64,000 nt of DNA from Tolypothrix brevis GSE-NOS-MK-07-07A (lineage in GTDB: Bacteria > Cyanobacteriota > Cyanobacteriia > Cyanobacteriales > Nostocaceae), in assembly GCA_019358985.1 (NCBI GenBank), contig JAHHIJ010000019.1, forward strand, positions 1-64,000, in the 5' to 3' direction. Each line of letters begins with the position of its first letter. Position 1 is the first letter of the stretch. Shown one piece after another: positions 35,060 to 43,687 of the stretch. The translations under genes were made by a program, and so were the position numbers. A model generated the notes under the pieces. That model worked only from the letters and a program-made list of their open reading frames with translations. It ran no database searches and had not been told where the DNA came from.

Positions 35060-35815
35060 TTAACTATCTTCTTTTTCTTCTTCTTTCGTATCTTTTCCGT
35101 TCGTCAAATGGGTATTCTTCGAGGGGGAAGGAAGTAATCCTTTTGGTTCGTCGTGGATATCTGAATAACTCGCTACCCCCAAATTTAGAGGGGATACAAT
35201 AAATGTTTCTCTCGCGATGTTACCGACTTTTTTAGTTGCTATTCCATCAATAGATGCTCCAATAACACCACCAACAAAGGGAACAGCACGACCTAAAACA
35301 ATTGTTCCTTTTTCACTGAATTTAGTGACCAGTTTAAAGCCAACTTTTTTGTTGATTGCTCCTAATGTCTGTTTAGAAATATTCTTGATAGCTGATTCAG
35401 TCAGCTTACGACCTATTATTATTCCTGAGTCTTTAAGAATATCTTTGGCAGAATTTCCTACCAAACAAGCATAGATCAGAGTCTTTACCTTATCGTCTTT
35501 AAGATCGTATCCACCCATGTAGGCAATAGCTGCGATCATTGTGACATGAACATAAATTACACTGGCGAAATTAGCAGGTACAGTAATAGGTAGCGTGAGT
35601 AGACCACCTAAGCCAGTAAGAAAGCCTGATGTTCCAGCTTTGACAATTTGCCACTTGATTAGATCATTAACACTATCATTTAGACTACCGCCTTTAGCAA
35701 GATATTTTTGAGCCATTTCTGGTGCGGAATCCAAACCAGGTATTCCATTGATTGCTCTTTGGTAGAGCCATTCAAAAGCCTTCTCGATATTAGATTGAGT
35801 TAATTCTGTTTCCAT
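35060..35815 (-). CDS. EcsC-family protein (short form)
   Basis: 251 residues with the EcsC helical core: GTSGFLTGLGGLLTLPITVPANFASVIYVHVTMIAAIAYMGGYD and LGRAVPFVGGVIGASIDGIATKKVG. Shorter than the protein at 4336-5484 and without its polar N-terminal extension. It lies between the two coiled-coil cassettes on the same strand, so it may belong with them. EcsC domains have no established biochemical role; membrane association is plausible from the glycine-rich hydrophobic helices. Confidence 0.78.
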   Translation of the reverse strand: METELTQSNIEKAFEWLYQRAINGIPGLDSAPEMAQKYLAKGGSLNDSVNDLIKWQIVKAGTSGFLTGLGGLLTLPITVPANFASVIYVHVTMIAAIAYMGGYDLKDDKVKTLIYACLVGNSAKDILKDSGIIIGRKLTESAIKNISKQTLGAINKKVGFKLVTKFSEKGTIVLGRAVPFVGGVIGASIDGIATKKVGNIARETFIVSPLNLGVASYSDIHDEPKGLLPSPSKNTHLTNGKDTKEEEKEDS

Positions 35816-35957
35816 TGTGGTAAAGGAATGATTAGATTAATTGTTGTCTAATGAATAATACTTGAGAAGCGGTATTATTTGATGCAATTACTTGGCAGAT
35901 AGACCCTGAATTCTCAATACAATTGGAATATAAGTGATGTTTTATTCGTCTTGAATT

Positions 35958-36212
35958 CTAAACATCAAACCCATATTTTTCTTTTAATAAAGCTTTTAGC
36001 TCATCATTAGGTTCTTCTCCATAGCAAGAACCAATAACCTTTCCATAATCCTCTAAATCGATACTTTGATTTGATTCTAGTGCTTTCAAGAATTCCTGTT
36101 CTAAAGCAGCTCTTATGTAAACGAAGTAATAAGCCCATCGACCAGTGCTATCTTTCGCTTTGAGTTTATGAACAAGATGACCTTGTTGTGAAATAAATCT
36201 GTCTACATTCAT
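35958..36212 (-). CDS. Hypothetical protein, 84 residues
   Basis: MNVDRFISQQGHLVHKLKAKDSTGRWAYYFVYI..., an alpha/beta-looking acidic protein ending in EEPNDELKALLKEKYGFDV. Composition and codon use look like a real gene. No family recognised. It lies between the EcsC gene and the 593-residue cassette protein, all on the minus strand, with spacers of roughly 140-170 bp. Confidence 0.65.
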   Translation of the reverse strand: MNVDRFISQQGHLVHKLKAKDSTGRWAYYFVYIRAALEQEFLKALESNQSIDLEDYGKVIGSCYGEEPNDELKALLKEKYGFDV

Positions 36213-36383
36213 ACCATTATTAGGAGATCAGTTTGGACTAATTTGATGATAGGTTGCGTCTAATCTGCGTTAAATGCAGCCCTTTGATATCAAGGCTTTC
36301 AGGAATTAGCTTCAACAGTTAGTATCTTTATTTGGACGAAATTGCATGTCCTTTGATCAACTAATTCACATCAGGTATATATT

Positions 36384-38165
36384 CTAAGACTTCCATTGAT
36401 TTGATTTAGACAAGGCATTAATCACAGCATTACGAACCTCCTTTTCCTTATGATTCTTCATAGACTCTAAAACCTTCCGTCCCTGTGGATTCGCAACTCC
36501 AGCTAATGCACAAGCTAGAGCATTGATATCTAGTTGATCCTTTATACCAAGTTCAATTTGTTGCTTAAGCGCATCTACATTACCCATGCCAATAAGTGCT
36601 AGAAAGCAACGTCCAGGTAAGTCATACTTATCTGTATCATCCTTCTGGCGATTCAATCCCTGTCTGAGTGTAGAGATAACTTGAGAATTACCTATGAACA
36701 CTAAATAAACTAATGCTTCGTCACGTTCATCAAAAATGCACATATCATCCTGAAAAACTTGCAGGAGCGGGTCTATCATTTCTGGTATAAAGCATCCTAG
36801 TCGTCCAAGTGCAATGGCTGCATATCTTTTAGTTTTGATCGGTAAATTTGAAAAGACTAAATTTTTCATAACCTCAATATCTTTCGGACGATTGAGAGGT
36901 GATATTTTTGGTAATTTCCTTTGAGGTTTCCCTCCATCTGCCACAACTGCCCATTCGTAAATCCAATCTGCTTGGGCAAATATAGTTTTTTCAGAAGTAC
37001 AGATACTCAAAATAAGAGCAGACCAACTTCGAGCAAAAGCATCATGTTTCTCATTGATAACAACTTGCCGTAAAAGGTTAAGTTCTTCATCAGCAAAAGC
37101 ATAAGTTGTGTAAGAATAGCAAGTTTTAGCGCTGGTTAGCCATACAATAGCCCATATAGCGGTGGTTGACACTGCATCATTACCCACCGTCTTTTGTTCA
37201 GCAGCCGTAAGCAATACTTTGACCACTTTACGCAAGAGTCCGTTCGGTAAAAAATCTATTCTTGCACCATTCTTTTGACCCTGTGGACGAAAAAATACTT
37301 CAACTAAATGCAGTGCTGCGGAAACACGCTCTTGGACTGAACAGAAGATAGTTAACTCCTCCAAAAAGGGTATTAATATTTGAGTGGCGTTTTCTGCATT
37401 GAGGATTTCAGTGTTTGTTATTGCTATATTTAAGAAGATACAACCAATCTTATTTCGACGCGCATCACGAGTTTGTATATAACTTTGTAACAATCGTTCA
37501 TGCAATAGTTGTCCAAAACGTGACTGCATCACTGAATAAAATGCTTCATCCATTAAAGTATTCAGCTTGTTGTTCAAACCATCCAGTTCGTTGAGGTTAT
37601 CTATAGCTTTATCTATTACTAAATGAACTGTCTCGTTCTTCAAGTCAGGCTCTGTTCCAAGGCATTGCATAGCAAAACTAGACAAAGCACGAGCTTCTCT
37701 CGACGATCTATTGGAAGATAACAGCATTAACATCACGTCATCAGCAGTGACAACACCTAAGTACTCCGATTTGCTGTTTTTTTGACCCAATTTCAATATC
37801 CAAAAGCGCATAAACTCTTGCCACTGAGCAGCGACAACTGGCTCAGTTTTTTGACTTGCACCAAGAACTTCAATTGGTCTGTCTACAATCGGTATGTCAT
37901 GCATTTTCTGACACAAAGAATCCAAGATATCTAAAGTTTTTTGTTGACTCTCTTTTTGCCTCTCTTTTTTTGAAGATTCTATTTCTTTAGTTATTCTTTC
38001 AATGTGTTGCCGACATTCTTCAATTCTCTTTGGTAATGCAAATCGTTGTTCTGTACTGTTAGTCAAAGCAAGATCCTTCTCTAGAAAAGCAAGTCTTTCT
38101 CGCCAGTTATTCTTCGCTTGCTCTAGTTCCCTTAAAAAGCTATGTTCTTTATTATCTGCTGACAT
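36384..38165 (-). CDS. Coiled-coil plus HEAT-like repeat protein
   Basis: 593 residues. The first 80 share the coiled-coil start of the 161-residue protein (MSADN.EH..LR.LE, KRIEEC.Q..ER..K.IE..K), but from residue 85 it is unrelated. The long C-terminal part is helical with HEAT-like character towards its end (RYAAIALGRLGCFIPEMIDPLL, LALIGMGNVDALKQQI, KNHKEKEVRNAVINALSKS). No enzyme motif is seen. It is likely a sensor or scaffold partner of the 159-residue protein encoded 3 bp upstream. Expression is presumably coupled. Confidence 0.75.
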   Translation of the reverse strand: MSADNKEHSFLRELEQAKNNWRERLAFLEKDLALTNSTEQRFALPKRIEECRQHIERITKEIESSKKERQKESQQKTLDILDSLCQKMHDIPIVDRPIEVLGASQKTEPVVAAQWQEFMRFWILKLGQKNSKSEYLGVVTADDVMLMLLSSNRSSREARALSSFAMQCLGTEPDLKNETVHLVIDKAIDNLNELDGLNNKLNTLMDEAFYSVMQSRFGQLLHERLLQSYIQTRDARRNKIGCIFLNIAITNTEILNAENATQILIPFLEELTIFCSVQERVSAALHLVEVFFRPQGQKNGARIDFLPNGLLRKVVKVLLTAAEQKTVGNDAVSTTAIWAIVWLTSAKTCYSYTTYAFADEELNLLRQVVINEKHDAFARSWSALILSICTSEKTIFAQADWIYEWAVVADGGKPQRKLPKISPLNRPKDIEVMKNLVFSNLPIKTKRYAAIALGRLGCFIPEMIDPLLQVFQDDMCIFDERDEALVYLVFIGNSQVISTLRQGLNRQKDDTDKYDLPGRCFLALIGMGNVDALKQQIELGIKDQLDINALACALAGVANPQGRKVLESMKNHKEKEVRNAVINALSKSNQWKS

Positions 38166-38168
38166 TAC

Positions 38169-38648
38169 TTATCTCCGAACTATTTTCTTAATTTTCTCCC
38201 AAGTTTTGTACATCAATCCCTCTGTTCCCATCTCCATTTCGTAAGATGCGATCGCAGGAATTAACGGCAAAACTACCTTCAACTTAGCTGAAGCTGCTTT
38301 ATCTTGTTTCTCTAACTTGTATCGAATCTCTTGCAGGAGAGAAATTAATTCTGATGGATAAGTAATAGAAGTTATATTTTCGATAGATACAACTGCTTGT
38401 TCTACCTTAACCAGTTGGGTTTCTGCTTCCTCATCAGAGATAATAATTGCCTCTTGTGGATAAAGTTCCCAGTATTCTGTCTCGTATTTACGAATATTAG
38501 GGAGAATCTCTCGCTTAATGCGCTGCTTTAACTCAAAATTCGCAGGTTTACTACTACTTGTAAATAACTCTTTTTCAAACTCTCCCAGCTTTTCGTAGAG
38601 TAAGTCTAAAATATCTTTTAAGTCATTTAGTCTGTCGTAATCGCTCAT
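38169..38648 (-). CDS. Cassette protein, 159 residues
   Basis: The N-terminal half (YDRLNDLKDILDLLYEKLGEFEKELFTSSSKPANFELKQRIKREILPNIRKYE) is a helical segment that recurs at N-termini of cyanobacterial conflict-system proteins as I recall them. The C-terminal half is the KLEKQDKAASAKLKVVLPLIPAIASYEME module duplicated in the 73-residue protein at 34687. No catalytic motif. First gene of a two-gene unit with the HEAT-like protein. Function unknown. Confidence 0.75.
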   Translation of the reverse strand: MSDYDRLNDLKDILDLLYEKLGEFEKELFTSSSKPANFELKQRIKREILPNIRKYETEYWELYPQEAIIISDEEAETQLVKVEQAVVSIENITSITYPSELISLLQEIRYKLEKQDKAASAKLKVVLPLIPAIASYEMEMGTEGLMYKTWEKIKKIVRR

Positions 38649-38987
38649 AATTTATTCTTAATTTGTAGTTGTTAAAGTCATCAAGTTTTGGGCGTTACTG
38701 AATGATATGATGAGATGAATAAAATTATGCAGGTGCAGTTTTCTGCTTTAAATAATCAAGTAATCATTTCACGTTAATAGCAATAGATATGAATCTTTTA
38801 AAGACGCGAAATTTCGCGTCTTTATTGTATTTGTATCAAGGTTTTTTTAAATGGGCATTCTCAAGAAAACCCTATTTTTAGCATTAAATTCTATTATTGA
38901 GAATCAATGCCATAATAATTTTTAATTTTCGTCTACGGAAAAAATAAGATTAACGAAAAATCTTATTTTTGCGTCCAATGGACAAAA
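38649..38987. other. Intergenic region with a palindrome and a cassette remnant
   Basis: Contains TAAAGACGCGAAATTTCGCG (from 38799, full palindrome to 38824). It also holds a stretch at 38880-38925 that copies the start of the 73-residue cassette gene: the minus strand reads ATGGCATTGATTCTCAATAA before hitting a stop. A 28-bp inverted repeat ATGGACAAAA...TTTTGTCCAT ends the region at about 38977-39003. Confidence 0.6.
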
Positions 38988-39254
38988 CTAGACTTTTGTC
39001 CATTTATTTTTGTTAATTTTAGATGCCCTTGCCCTGACCCGATCCCAGTCTGTTATATTAATATGATTTAGCAGAACATCATTGTGTTGCTCTGCCATTG
39101 CTGCAAAAACTTCATCCCACCCAAGCCGTAATCGTGGTACTGCGCGAATAATTAGGCGATCGCCATGAACCTCAATTTCCACGTCTGTGTGAATACCGCT
39201 TTATTCTAATAACGGTTTGAGAACATGAACACCTTTAGAATTGGCGATTCTCAC
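38988..39254 (-). pseudogene. MazE/AbrB-type antitoxin with an internal stop codon
   Basis: The minus strand from GTG 39254 reads RIANSKGVHVLKPLLE, a TAA, then SGIHTDVEIEVHGDRLIIRAVPRLRLGWDEVFAAMAEQ. This is a MazE-type swapped-hairpin DNA-binding domain in which the usual Gln codon (CAA) has become TAA. The part after the stop could start at GTG 39182 but would lack half the DNA-binding fold. No MazF toxin follows. Confidence 0.8.
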
Positions 39255-39379
39255 AATTCAGCTTCTATCTAACAGATGCACCCATATTTAGCCATGTGAG
39301 TGAAAACACAGTGATCATATTATAGACACATATATAAAAAATTTCAAGTGCAGTAAAAAGACAAGCTAGAGCTAGATAA

Positions 39380-39502
39380 GTGCGATCGCTTTTTTGTAGG
39401 CAGAAGTGCGATCGCTTTTTTTATGGGAGATTGGGGAGTGCGATCGCTTTTTTGTAGGGAGTGCGATCGCTTTTTTTATGGGAGATTGGGGAGTGCGATC
39501 GC
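39380..39502. repeat. Tandem GTGCGATCGCTTTTTT array
   Basis: Five GTGCGATCGC sites. The first four are followed by TTTTTT(T), and two nearly identical units of about 55 bp include TTATGGGAGATTGGGGA. Hairpin plus T-run character resembles repeated terminators on the plus strand. No gene lies here. Confidence 0.7.
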
Positions 39503-39521
39503 GCAAAAGTGTGGCAAGTTC

Positions 39522-39748
39522 CTATTCTTGATAATCACTAAGCAGTATAGGTTCTTTATTCGGAATTCTGACAATAATTTCGATAGTTCCACCCAAAGCA
39601 TTCACAATTGCTCGAAGTGTATTTAATTCCAGATTTTGCCTACGTTCCAGCTTGGATATTGCTGGTTGCTGCACTTCCAGACGCTCTGCTAATTCTGATT
39701 GAGATAAACCGAGTTTTTCCCGCAGATGTCTAAGAGGGTTAGTTTCAT
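39522..39748 (-). pseudogene. XRE-family antitoxin, frameshifted at the start
   Basis: The main frame reads LRHLREKLGLSQSELAERLEVQQPAISKLERRQNLELNTLRAIVNALGG, a helix-turn-helix of the HigA/XRE type, and ends at 39522-39524. It has no in-frame start. An ATG at 39746-39748 with a GGAG Shine-Dalgarno is one base out of phase; ATGAAACTAACC would need one more A (ATGAAAACTAACC) to restore MKTNPLRHLRE. A one-base loss in an A run is the simplest explanation. No toxin gene adjoins. Confidence 0.75.
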
Positions 39749-39767
39749 ATCATCTCCGGTTAATTAA

Positions 39768-39848
39768 GTAACCCTCGTAAAGACGTTCCAGCGGAACGTC
39801 TCTACAAGGGTTACGGGCAACGCATAGTTTCTTTCTACGAGATGTTTA
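39768..39848. mobile_element. Family-A MITE with a different palindrome core
   Basis: GTAAAGACG-TTCCAGCGGAA-CGTCTCTAC is followed by AAGGGTTACGGGCAACGCAT and ends at GAGATGTTTA. It overlaps the 3' end of the next minus-strand gene by three bases. Confidence 0.55.
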
Positions 39849-41249
39849 TTGCAAATTAATTGAGAAATGAGCAATTAAAGTATTCCTTTCGTAGGACAGC
39901 AAGTAAATATGCAGGAGATTGGGGTCATCTTTATCAAGGTGCATAGCTGTCCCATCTAGTGCTAAGTGGTGATGATCTATCCACTTATCTTTTGAATCTA
40001 GCAAAACACTGAAGTAGGGGCTTTTATCTGGATGATTCTTTTCTAATTCTTCGTAGCTTTGATAAAAAGGAGGTATTCCAATTCCTAAAGGCATATACAA
40101 ACCCTTGGAATAGTCTGTTACTGCCAGCTTTGGAAGTTCCTTTAAATTGACACCGCTGATGAATAATTTATTTGTTTCACCAGTCTTTGTATCGCTGAAT
40201 AACAACTCAATTTCCTGTAAATTCTGCTCAACACCTACAGGTTTAATGTTCCTCAAAATAGTCTTTTGAAATTTGCCTATTCTCCAGTATTCATTTCCCC
40301 AAGGTTTTTGAGAATCGTAAAATCCTGGTGGACGGAAACTTGCAAATTTTATGTCATTTTCCTGATTGTAAAAATCTTTCCAAGTTGTCAGATTTTTTGC
40401 GAGTGTAGTTCTAACTTTTCTTCCTTGCTCTCCTGATACAATTATTCTTTCATCAGGCAGAAATTTAGTAGCGATTTCTTTTTGATCAATTACTTTTCTA
40501 AGTAAATCAGTTTTGACTACTGTCCCGCTCGGATCTTGCCAATGTTCTAATCTCCGCCAATGCTTCCAATAAGACATCTTATTGATATTTTCAAAGACAT
40601 TTTTGTAGAGTCCCATCGGAAATGTAAACCAGCTTTGATAATAAAGAGATTTATTATTATCCTCTTTAGTAAAAAGCAAAATTTCCCAATATCCTGCATT
40701 TAAACAGTTATTAGCTAAAGCAATTTCAGTGAGATTTTGCTTTTCAAAACCATCTCCTCCGCTAATTTCTATATGTTCGGAATTAGCAGGAAAACTAATC
40801 TGTTGTCTGTTCCATTCTCTATCTGTTAAGGCGATTACTTCTAAACCTTCATCTTTTTTAACCCATTCAGGTACTTTCGGTACTAAGAGTTTCAGATCAA
40901 CATTTTTTACAACTATCTTTGCTGTTTTTTCGTTAGTCGGTTCCAGTACAAAATCGAAGTGAGTATTATCTCTTTTGATAACTGTGAGCTTTCTGCTGGA
41001 ATATCTTTGGAAACTTTTGGCTAATGGAGCAGGATTATCGGGATACTCGGCATTAGATAGCTCTTGTAGTTTTACTGAGGTTTTATTGTCATATTTATAT
41101 TTAGAGGTAAACCAAAAACCTCCCACACAAATCACACCAAGAGATACAGCCAGAGTAGTAAATAAAATCTGTTTCTTCGTAACTCGGAAATGAGCTTTGC
41201 CAAGTCGTATATTGCTCTTGACTCTTTGCCGCTCTGATGTATTACTCAT
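39846..41249 (-). CDS. Membrane-anchored hypothetical protein, 467 residues
   Basis: A basic N-terminus and one transmembrane helix (ILFTTLAVSLGVICVGGFWF, residues 29-48) are followed by about 415 residues expected outside the cytoplasm. The large domain is rich in aromatic residues and beta-like pattern (WEILLFTKEDNNKSLYYQSWFTF; FSVLLDSKDKWIDHHHLALDGTAMHLD). No family recognised. Signal-anchor topology suggests an inner-membrane or periplasmic role. It stands alone between MITE clusters. Confidence 0.75.
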   Translation of the reverse strand: MSNTSERQRVKSNIRLGKAHFRVTKKQILFTTLAVSLGVICVGGFWFTSKYKYDNKTSVKLQELSNAEYPDNPAPLAKSFQRYSSRKLTVIKRDNTHFDFVLEPTNEKTAKIVVKNVDLKLLVPKVPEWVKKDEGLEVIALTDREWNRQQISFPANSEHIEISGGDGFEKQNLTEIALANNCLNAGYWEILLFTKEDNNKSLYYQSWFTFPMGLYKNVFENINKMSYWKHWRRLEHWQDPSGTVVKTDLLRKVIDQKEIATKFLPDERIIVSGEQGRKVRTTLAKNLTTWKDFYNQENDIKFASFRPPGFYDSQKPWGNEYWRIGKFQKTILRNIKPVGVEQNLQEIELLFSDTKTGETNKLFISGVNLKELPKLAVTDYSKGLYMPLGIGIPPFYQSYEELEKNHPDKSPYFSVLLDSKDKWIDHHHLALDGTAMHLDKDDPNLLHIYLLSYERNTLIAHFSINLQ

Positions 41250-42055
41250 TTGGAGAAGTCCCGGAAACTAAAATTATTGTCGAATAGCATACCATATACA
41301 TTACACATTGAGGATTTCTATTAGACATCTCCGGTAAAAAATGTAGAGACGCGACCAGTCGGCTCTCTACAAGGGTTTTGTTTTGGTTGATGCACATTTA
41401 ATTTTCACTCCTAGCGGGACTTAGACATATGCGTGAAAAACAATCTATAGAGGTAGTATTGCTAGCTTTCTAGGGATTCTGGATAACGCATATTTACTTA
41501 TGTCTAATCAAAAATCCTCCAAAAGACATCTCCGGAAAAGAGGTAAAGACGTAGCAGTGCTACGTCTCTACAAGGGTTTGGGGCAACGCATAATTAATTT
41601 TTGGAGATGTCTAAAGCATAAAGCTGTTGGGGGGTACTTGCAAATTTTTTATCCTATAGACATCTCCAGAAAAGACGTAGAGACGTAGCATTGCAACGTC
41701 TATACATTGCGGCAACGCATAATTAATTTCTGGAGACGTCTTATGGGAATGCGATCGCCCGGTTATTAACCTAATGATATAACTCTAGATTGGTCGAAAT
41801 TACACTACCAGCATACGACTGCGGTTAGATCGATATTAATGGAAAATACAGTAAGAGCGCGATTCGTTGCAATTGAGCCATGTGATTTTACGCACACTTG
41901 AAGATATGAATGATATCATATCCGGAATGAGTTTTGGTGGAGTGAAGTATTTTTATATCTCTTTATAAAAACATTAAAGTGAAAGAATATACTTAAGTAA
42001 TTTTTGGTAAGTGCGCTGGTGCAAGTTTAACAAACTTTATATTTAGTCATAAACG
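41250..42055. other. MITE cluster and promoter region of the CHAT gene
   Basis: About 800 bp without a supported gene. The left half is a run of four family-A MITEs. The right half (41742-42055) has an inverted repeat GATATGAATGATATCATATC near 41903 and AT-rich sequence before the CHAT start. A 20-codon frame MENTVRARFVAIEP near 41840 is probably a fragment. Confidence 0.6.
41323..41741. mobile_element. Four family-A MITEs
   Basis: Copies at about 41323-41417, 41423-41505, 41524-41612 and 41658-41741. The third is the best preserved: AGACATCTCCGG at the left and TTGGAGATGTCT at the right around GTAGCAGTGCTACGTC and GGGCAACGCATAATTAAT. The second has a nearly destroyed palindrome; the first has the core CGACCAGTCG. 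Confidence 0.8.
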
Positions 42056-43264
42056 ATGGTAAATAATTTAAGCTTGAGCAACGATCGCCCGATTAAAATT
42101 CTGTTTTTGACTGCTGAACCCACTGATAGTGCTAAACTTCGTTTAGGGCGTGAATTGGAAGATATTAAAGAAAGGCTGCGACTAGCGAACCTGCAAGGAA
42201 TGTTTGTACTAGAAGAGCGACGTTCTGCACGTCCGCAAGATATAAGCCAAGCCATACATGATTTTAAGCCAAATATAGTGCATTTTTCTGGACATGGGGA
42301 AAGTACTGGTGAGCTTTGTTTTGAAAATGAGCTTGGTAACACAAAACCAGTAACACCTGAGGCTTTAGCTGCATTGTTTAAATTAGTTACGGCTCATGTT
42401 AATTGTGTGGTGTTGAACGCTTGTTATTCAGATATTCAGGCTCTTGCTATTGTTGAGCATATACCTTTTGTGATTGGCATGAAAAGAGCGATCGGCGATA
42501 AAGCAGCGATCGCTTTTGCAGTTGGTTTTTATAAAGCGCTGGGGGCAAAACGCTCAATCGAAGAAGCTTATGAGTTTGGCTGTGTGGAAATTCAACTACA
42601 AGGAATTCCCGAAGAGTCAACCCCAGTTTTGCGGAAAAAACAACAGCGATGTCTCCGACAAGCTGACGCAACGCCTGCGATGTTTTATCTAGAACGTCCT
42701 ACGATTGAAAAGCGTTGTTATGAAGAGATTAAGCAACCCGGTTGTCTGATTCGCATCAAAGCACCTGAGAACATGGGCAAAACGTGGTTGATGAATCGGG
42801 TAGTCGCTTATGCGAGAGGAAATGGTTATAAGACAGTAAATTTAAGCTTTAAAGGATTAGTTGATGGGATTTGCAGCGATGAGGAGACATTCATGCGATC
42901 GCTATGTGTGGCTGTAAGTGACGAGTTAGAATTACCGAATAATTTAAATCAATATTGGGACAATCAAGCGACTTGCATCTACAACAGCACGATGTATTTT
43001 CAAAAATACTTGTTAGCAAATTCTAGTCCTGTAGTACTAGCCTTGAATGACGTGGATCTGGTTTTTGAACAGCCTGCGATCGCTAACAACTTTTGTAATA
43101 TGCTGCGAGATTGGCACGACAAAGCAAGACGTGGCGATAAAGTTAGTGAAATTTGGCAAAAACTCCGCTTAATAATTGTCCATTCCACCGAAGTTTATGC
43201 TTCCCTAGATATTAATAACTCACCACTTGCTAATCATCCAATACACAACAATCTAAATTTGTGA
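42056..43264 (+). CDS. CHAT-domain (caspase-like) protein with a truncated AAA-type domain
   Basis: 402 residues. The N-terminal CHAT domain has the catalytic His in VHFSGHGE (H80) and Cys in LNACYS (C123), a caspase-like cysteine protease dyad. From residue 200 follows an AAA_35-type P-loop domain (RIKAPENMGKTWLMNRVVAYA; Walker B-like VVLALNDVDLVF). The protein stops at NNSPLA plus a short unrelated tail, where relatives continue with the rest of the ATPase. The next frame is a periplasmic binding-protein fragment, so a deletion probably removed the middle of a larger gene. CHAT proteases act as effectors or signal processors in bacterial conflict and cell-death systems. Confidence 0.82.
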   Translation: MVNNLSLSNDRPIKILFLTAEPTDSAKLRLGRELEDIKERLRLANLQGMFVLEERRSARPQDISQAIHDFKPNIVHFSGHGESTGELCFENELGNTKPVTPEALAALFKLVTAHVNCVVLNACYSDIQALAIVEHIPFVIGMKRAIGDKAAIAFAVGFYKALGAKRSIEEAYEFGCVEIQLQGIPEESTPVLRKKQQRCLRQADATPAMFYLERPTIEKRCYEEIKQPGCLIRIKAPENMGKTWLMNRVVAYARGNGYKTVNLSFKGLVDGICSDEETFMRSLCVAVSDELELPNNLNQYWDNQATCIYNSTMYFQKYLLANSSPVVLALNDVDLVFEQPAIANNFCNMLRDWHDKARRGDKVSEIWQKLRLIIVHSTEVYASLDINNSPLANHPIHNNLNL

Positions 43265-43518
43265 AAGACGCTACGAATAGATGGCAAGGGGAAAAAATTA
43301 GCTGGCGAATGGCTACCAGTTATGATGCGACTCAGGCTTTTATTAAAGCTATGTCTTCGTCTAATAATCCTTCTCGACAAAGTGTGCTAGAAAAACTCCC
43401 ATCTATTAACCTTTCACCAAATGAAAGTTCAGGAAATGGACTAAAGTTTATCGAAGGTGAGCCTAAAAAAGAACCAGTCTTGGTTAAAGTCGCTAACGGT
43501 GAGTTTAAAAAAAATTGA
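43261..43518 (+). pseudogene. C-terminal fragment of a type I periplasmic binding protein
   Basis: Residues such as RWQGEKISWRMATSYDATQAFIKAM, RQSVLEKLPSINLSPNESSGNG and VLVKVANGEFK match the C-terminal end of branched-chain amino-acid-type binding proteins (Peripla_BP_6), which in cyanobacteria are often fused to AAA-like or kinase domains. The bulk of the domain is missing. Its GTG overlaps the CHAT stop by 4 bases, probably a by-product of the deletion. Confidence 0.7.
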
Positions 43519-43687
43519 TGAAAATTAGTTCCCATTCAATTCTTTTTTTCCATTCCATAACGAAATTTCTAACAAAAACTCTGCGTTACTCTGCGCTTCC
43601 CTCAGCGTCCCTTTGCGTTTAAAAACAAATAGTAAATAGCCCCCTCTCTGCAAACAAAGAGGGGAAAATAAAGCGTGAGATTCTCGC

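Noticed and set aside
43261-43264. Translational coupling of the CHAT gene with the following frame (GTGA)
   Set aside because: The second frame is only the C-terminus of a binding protein, so the overlap is most likely a deletion scar.
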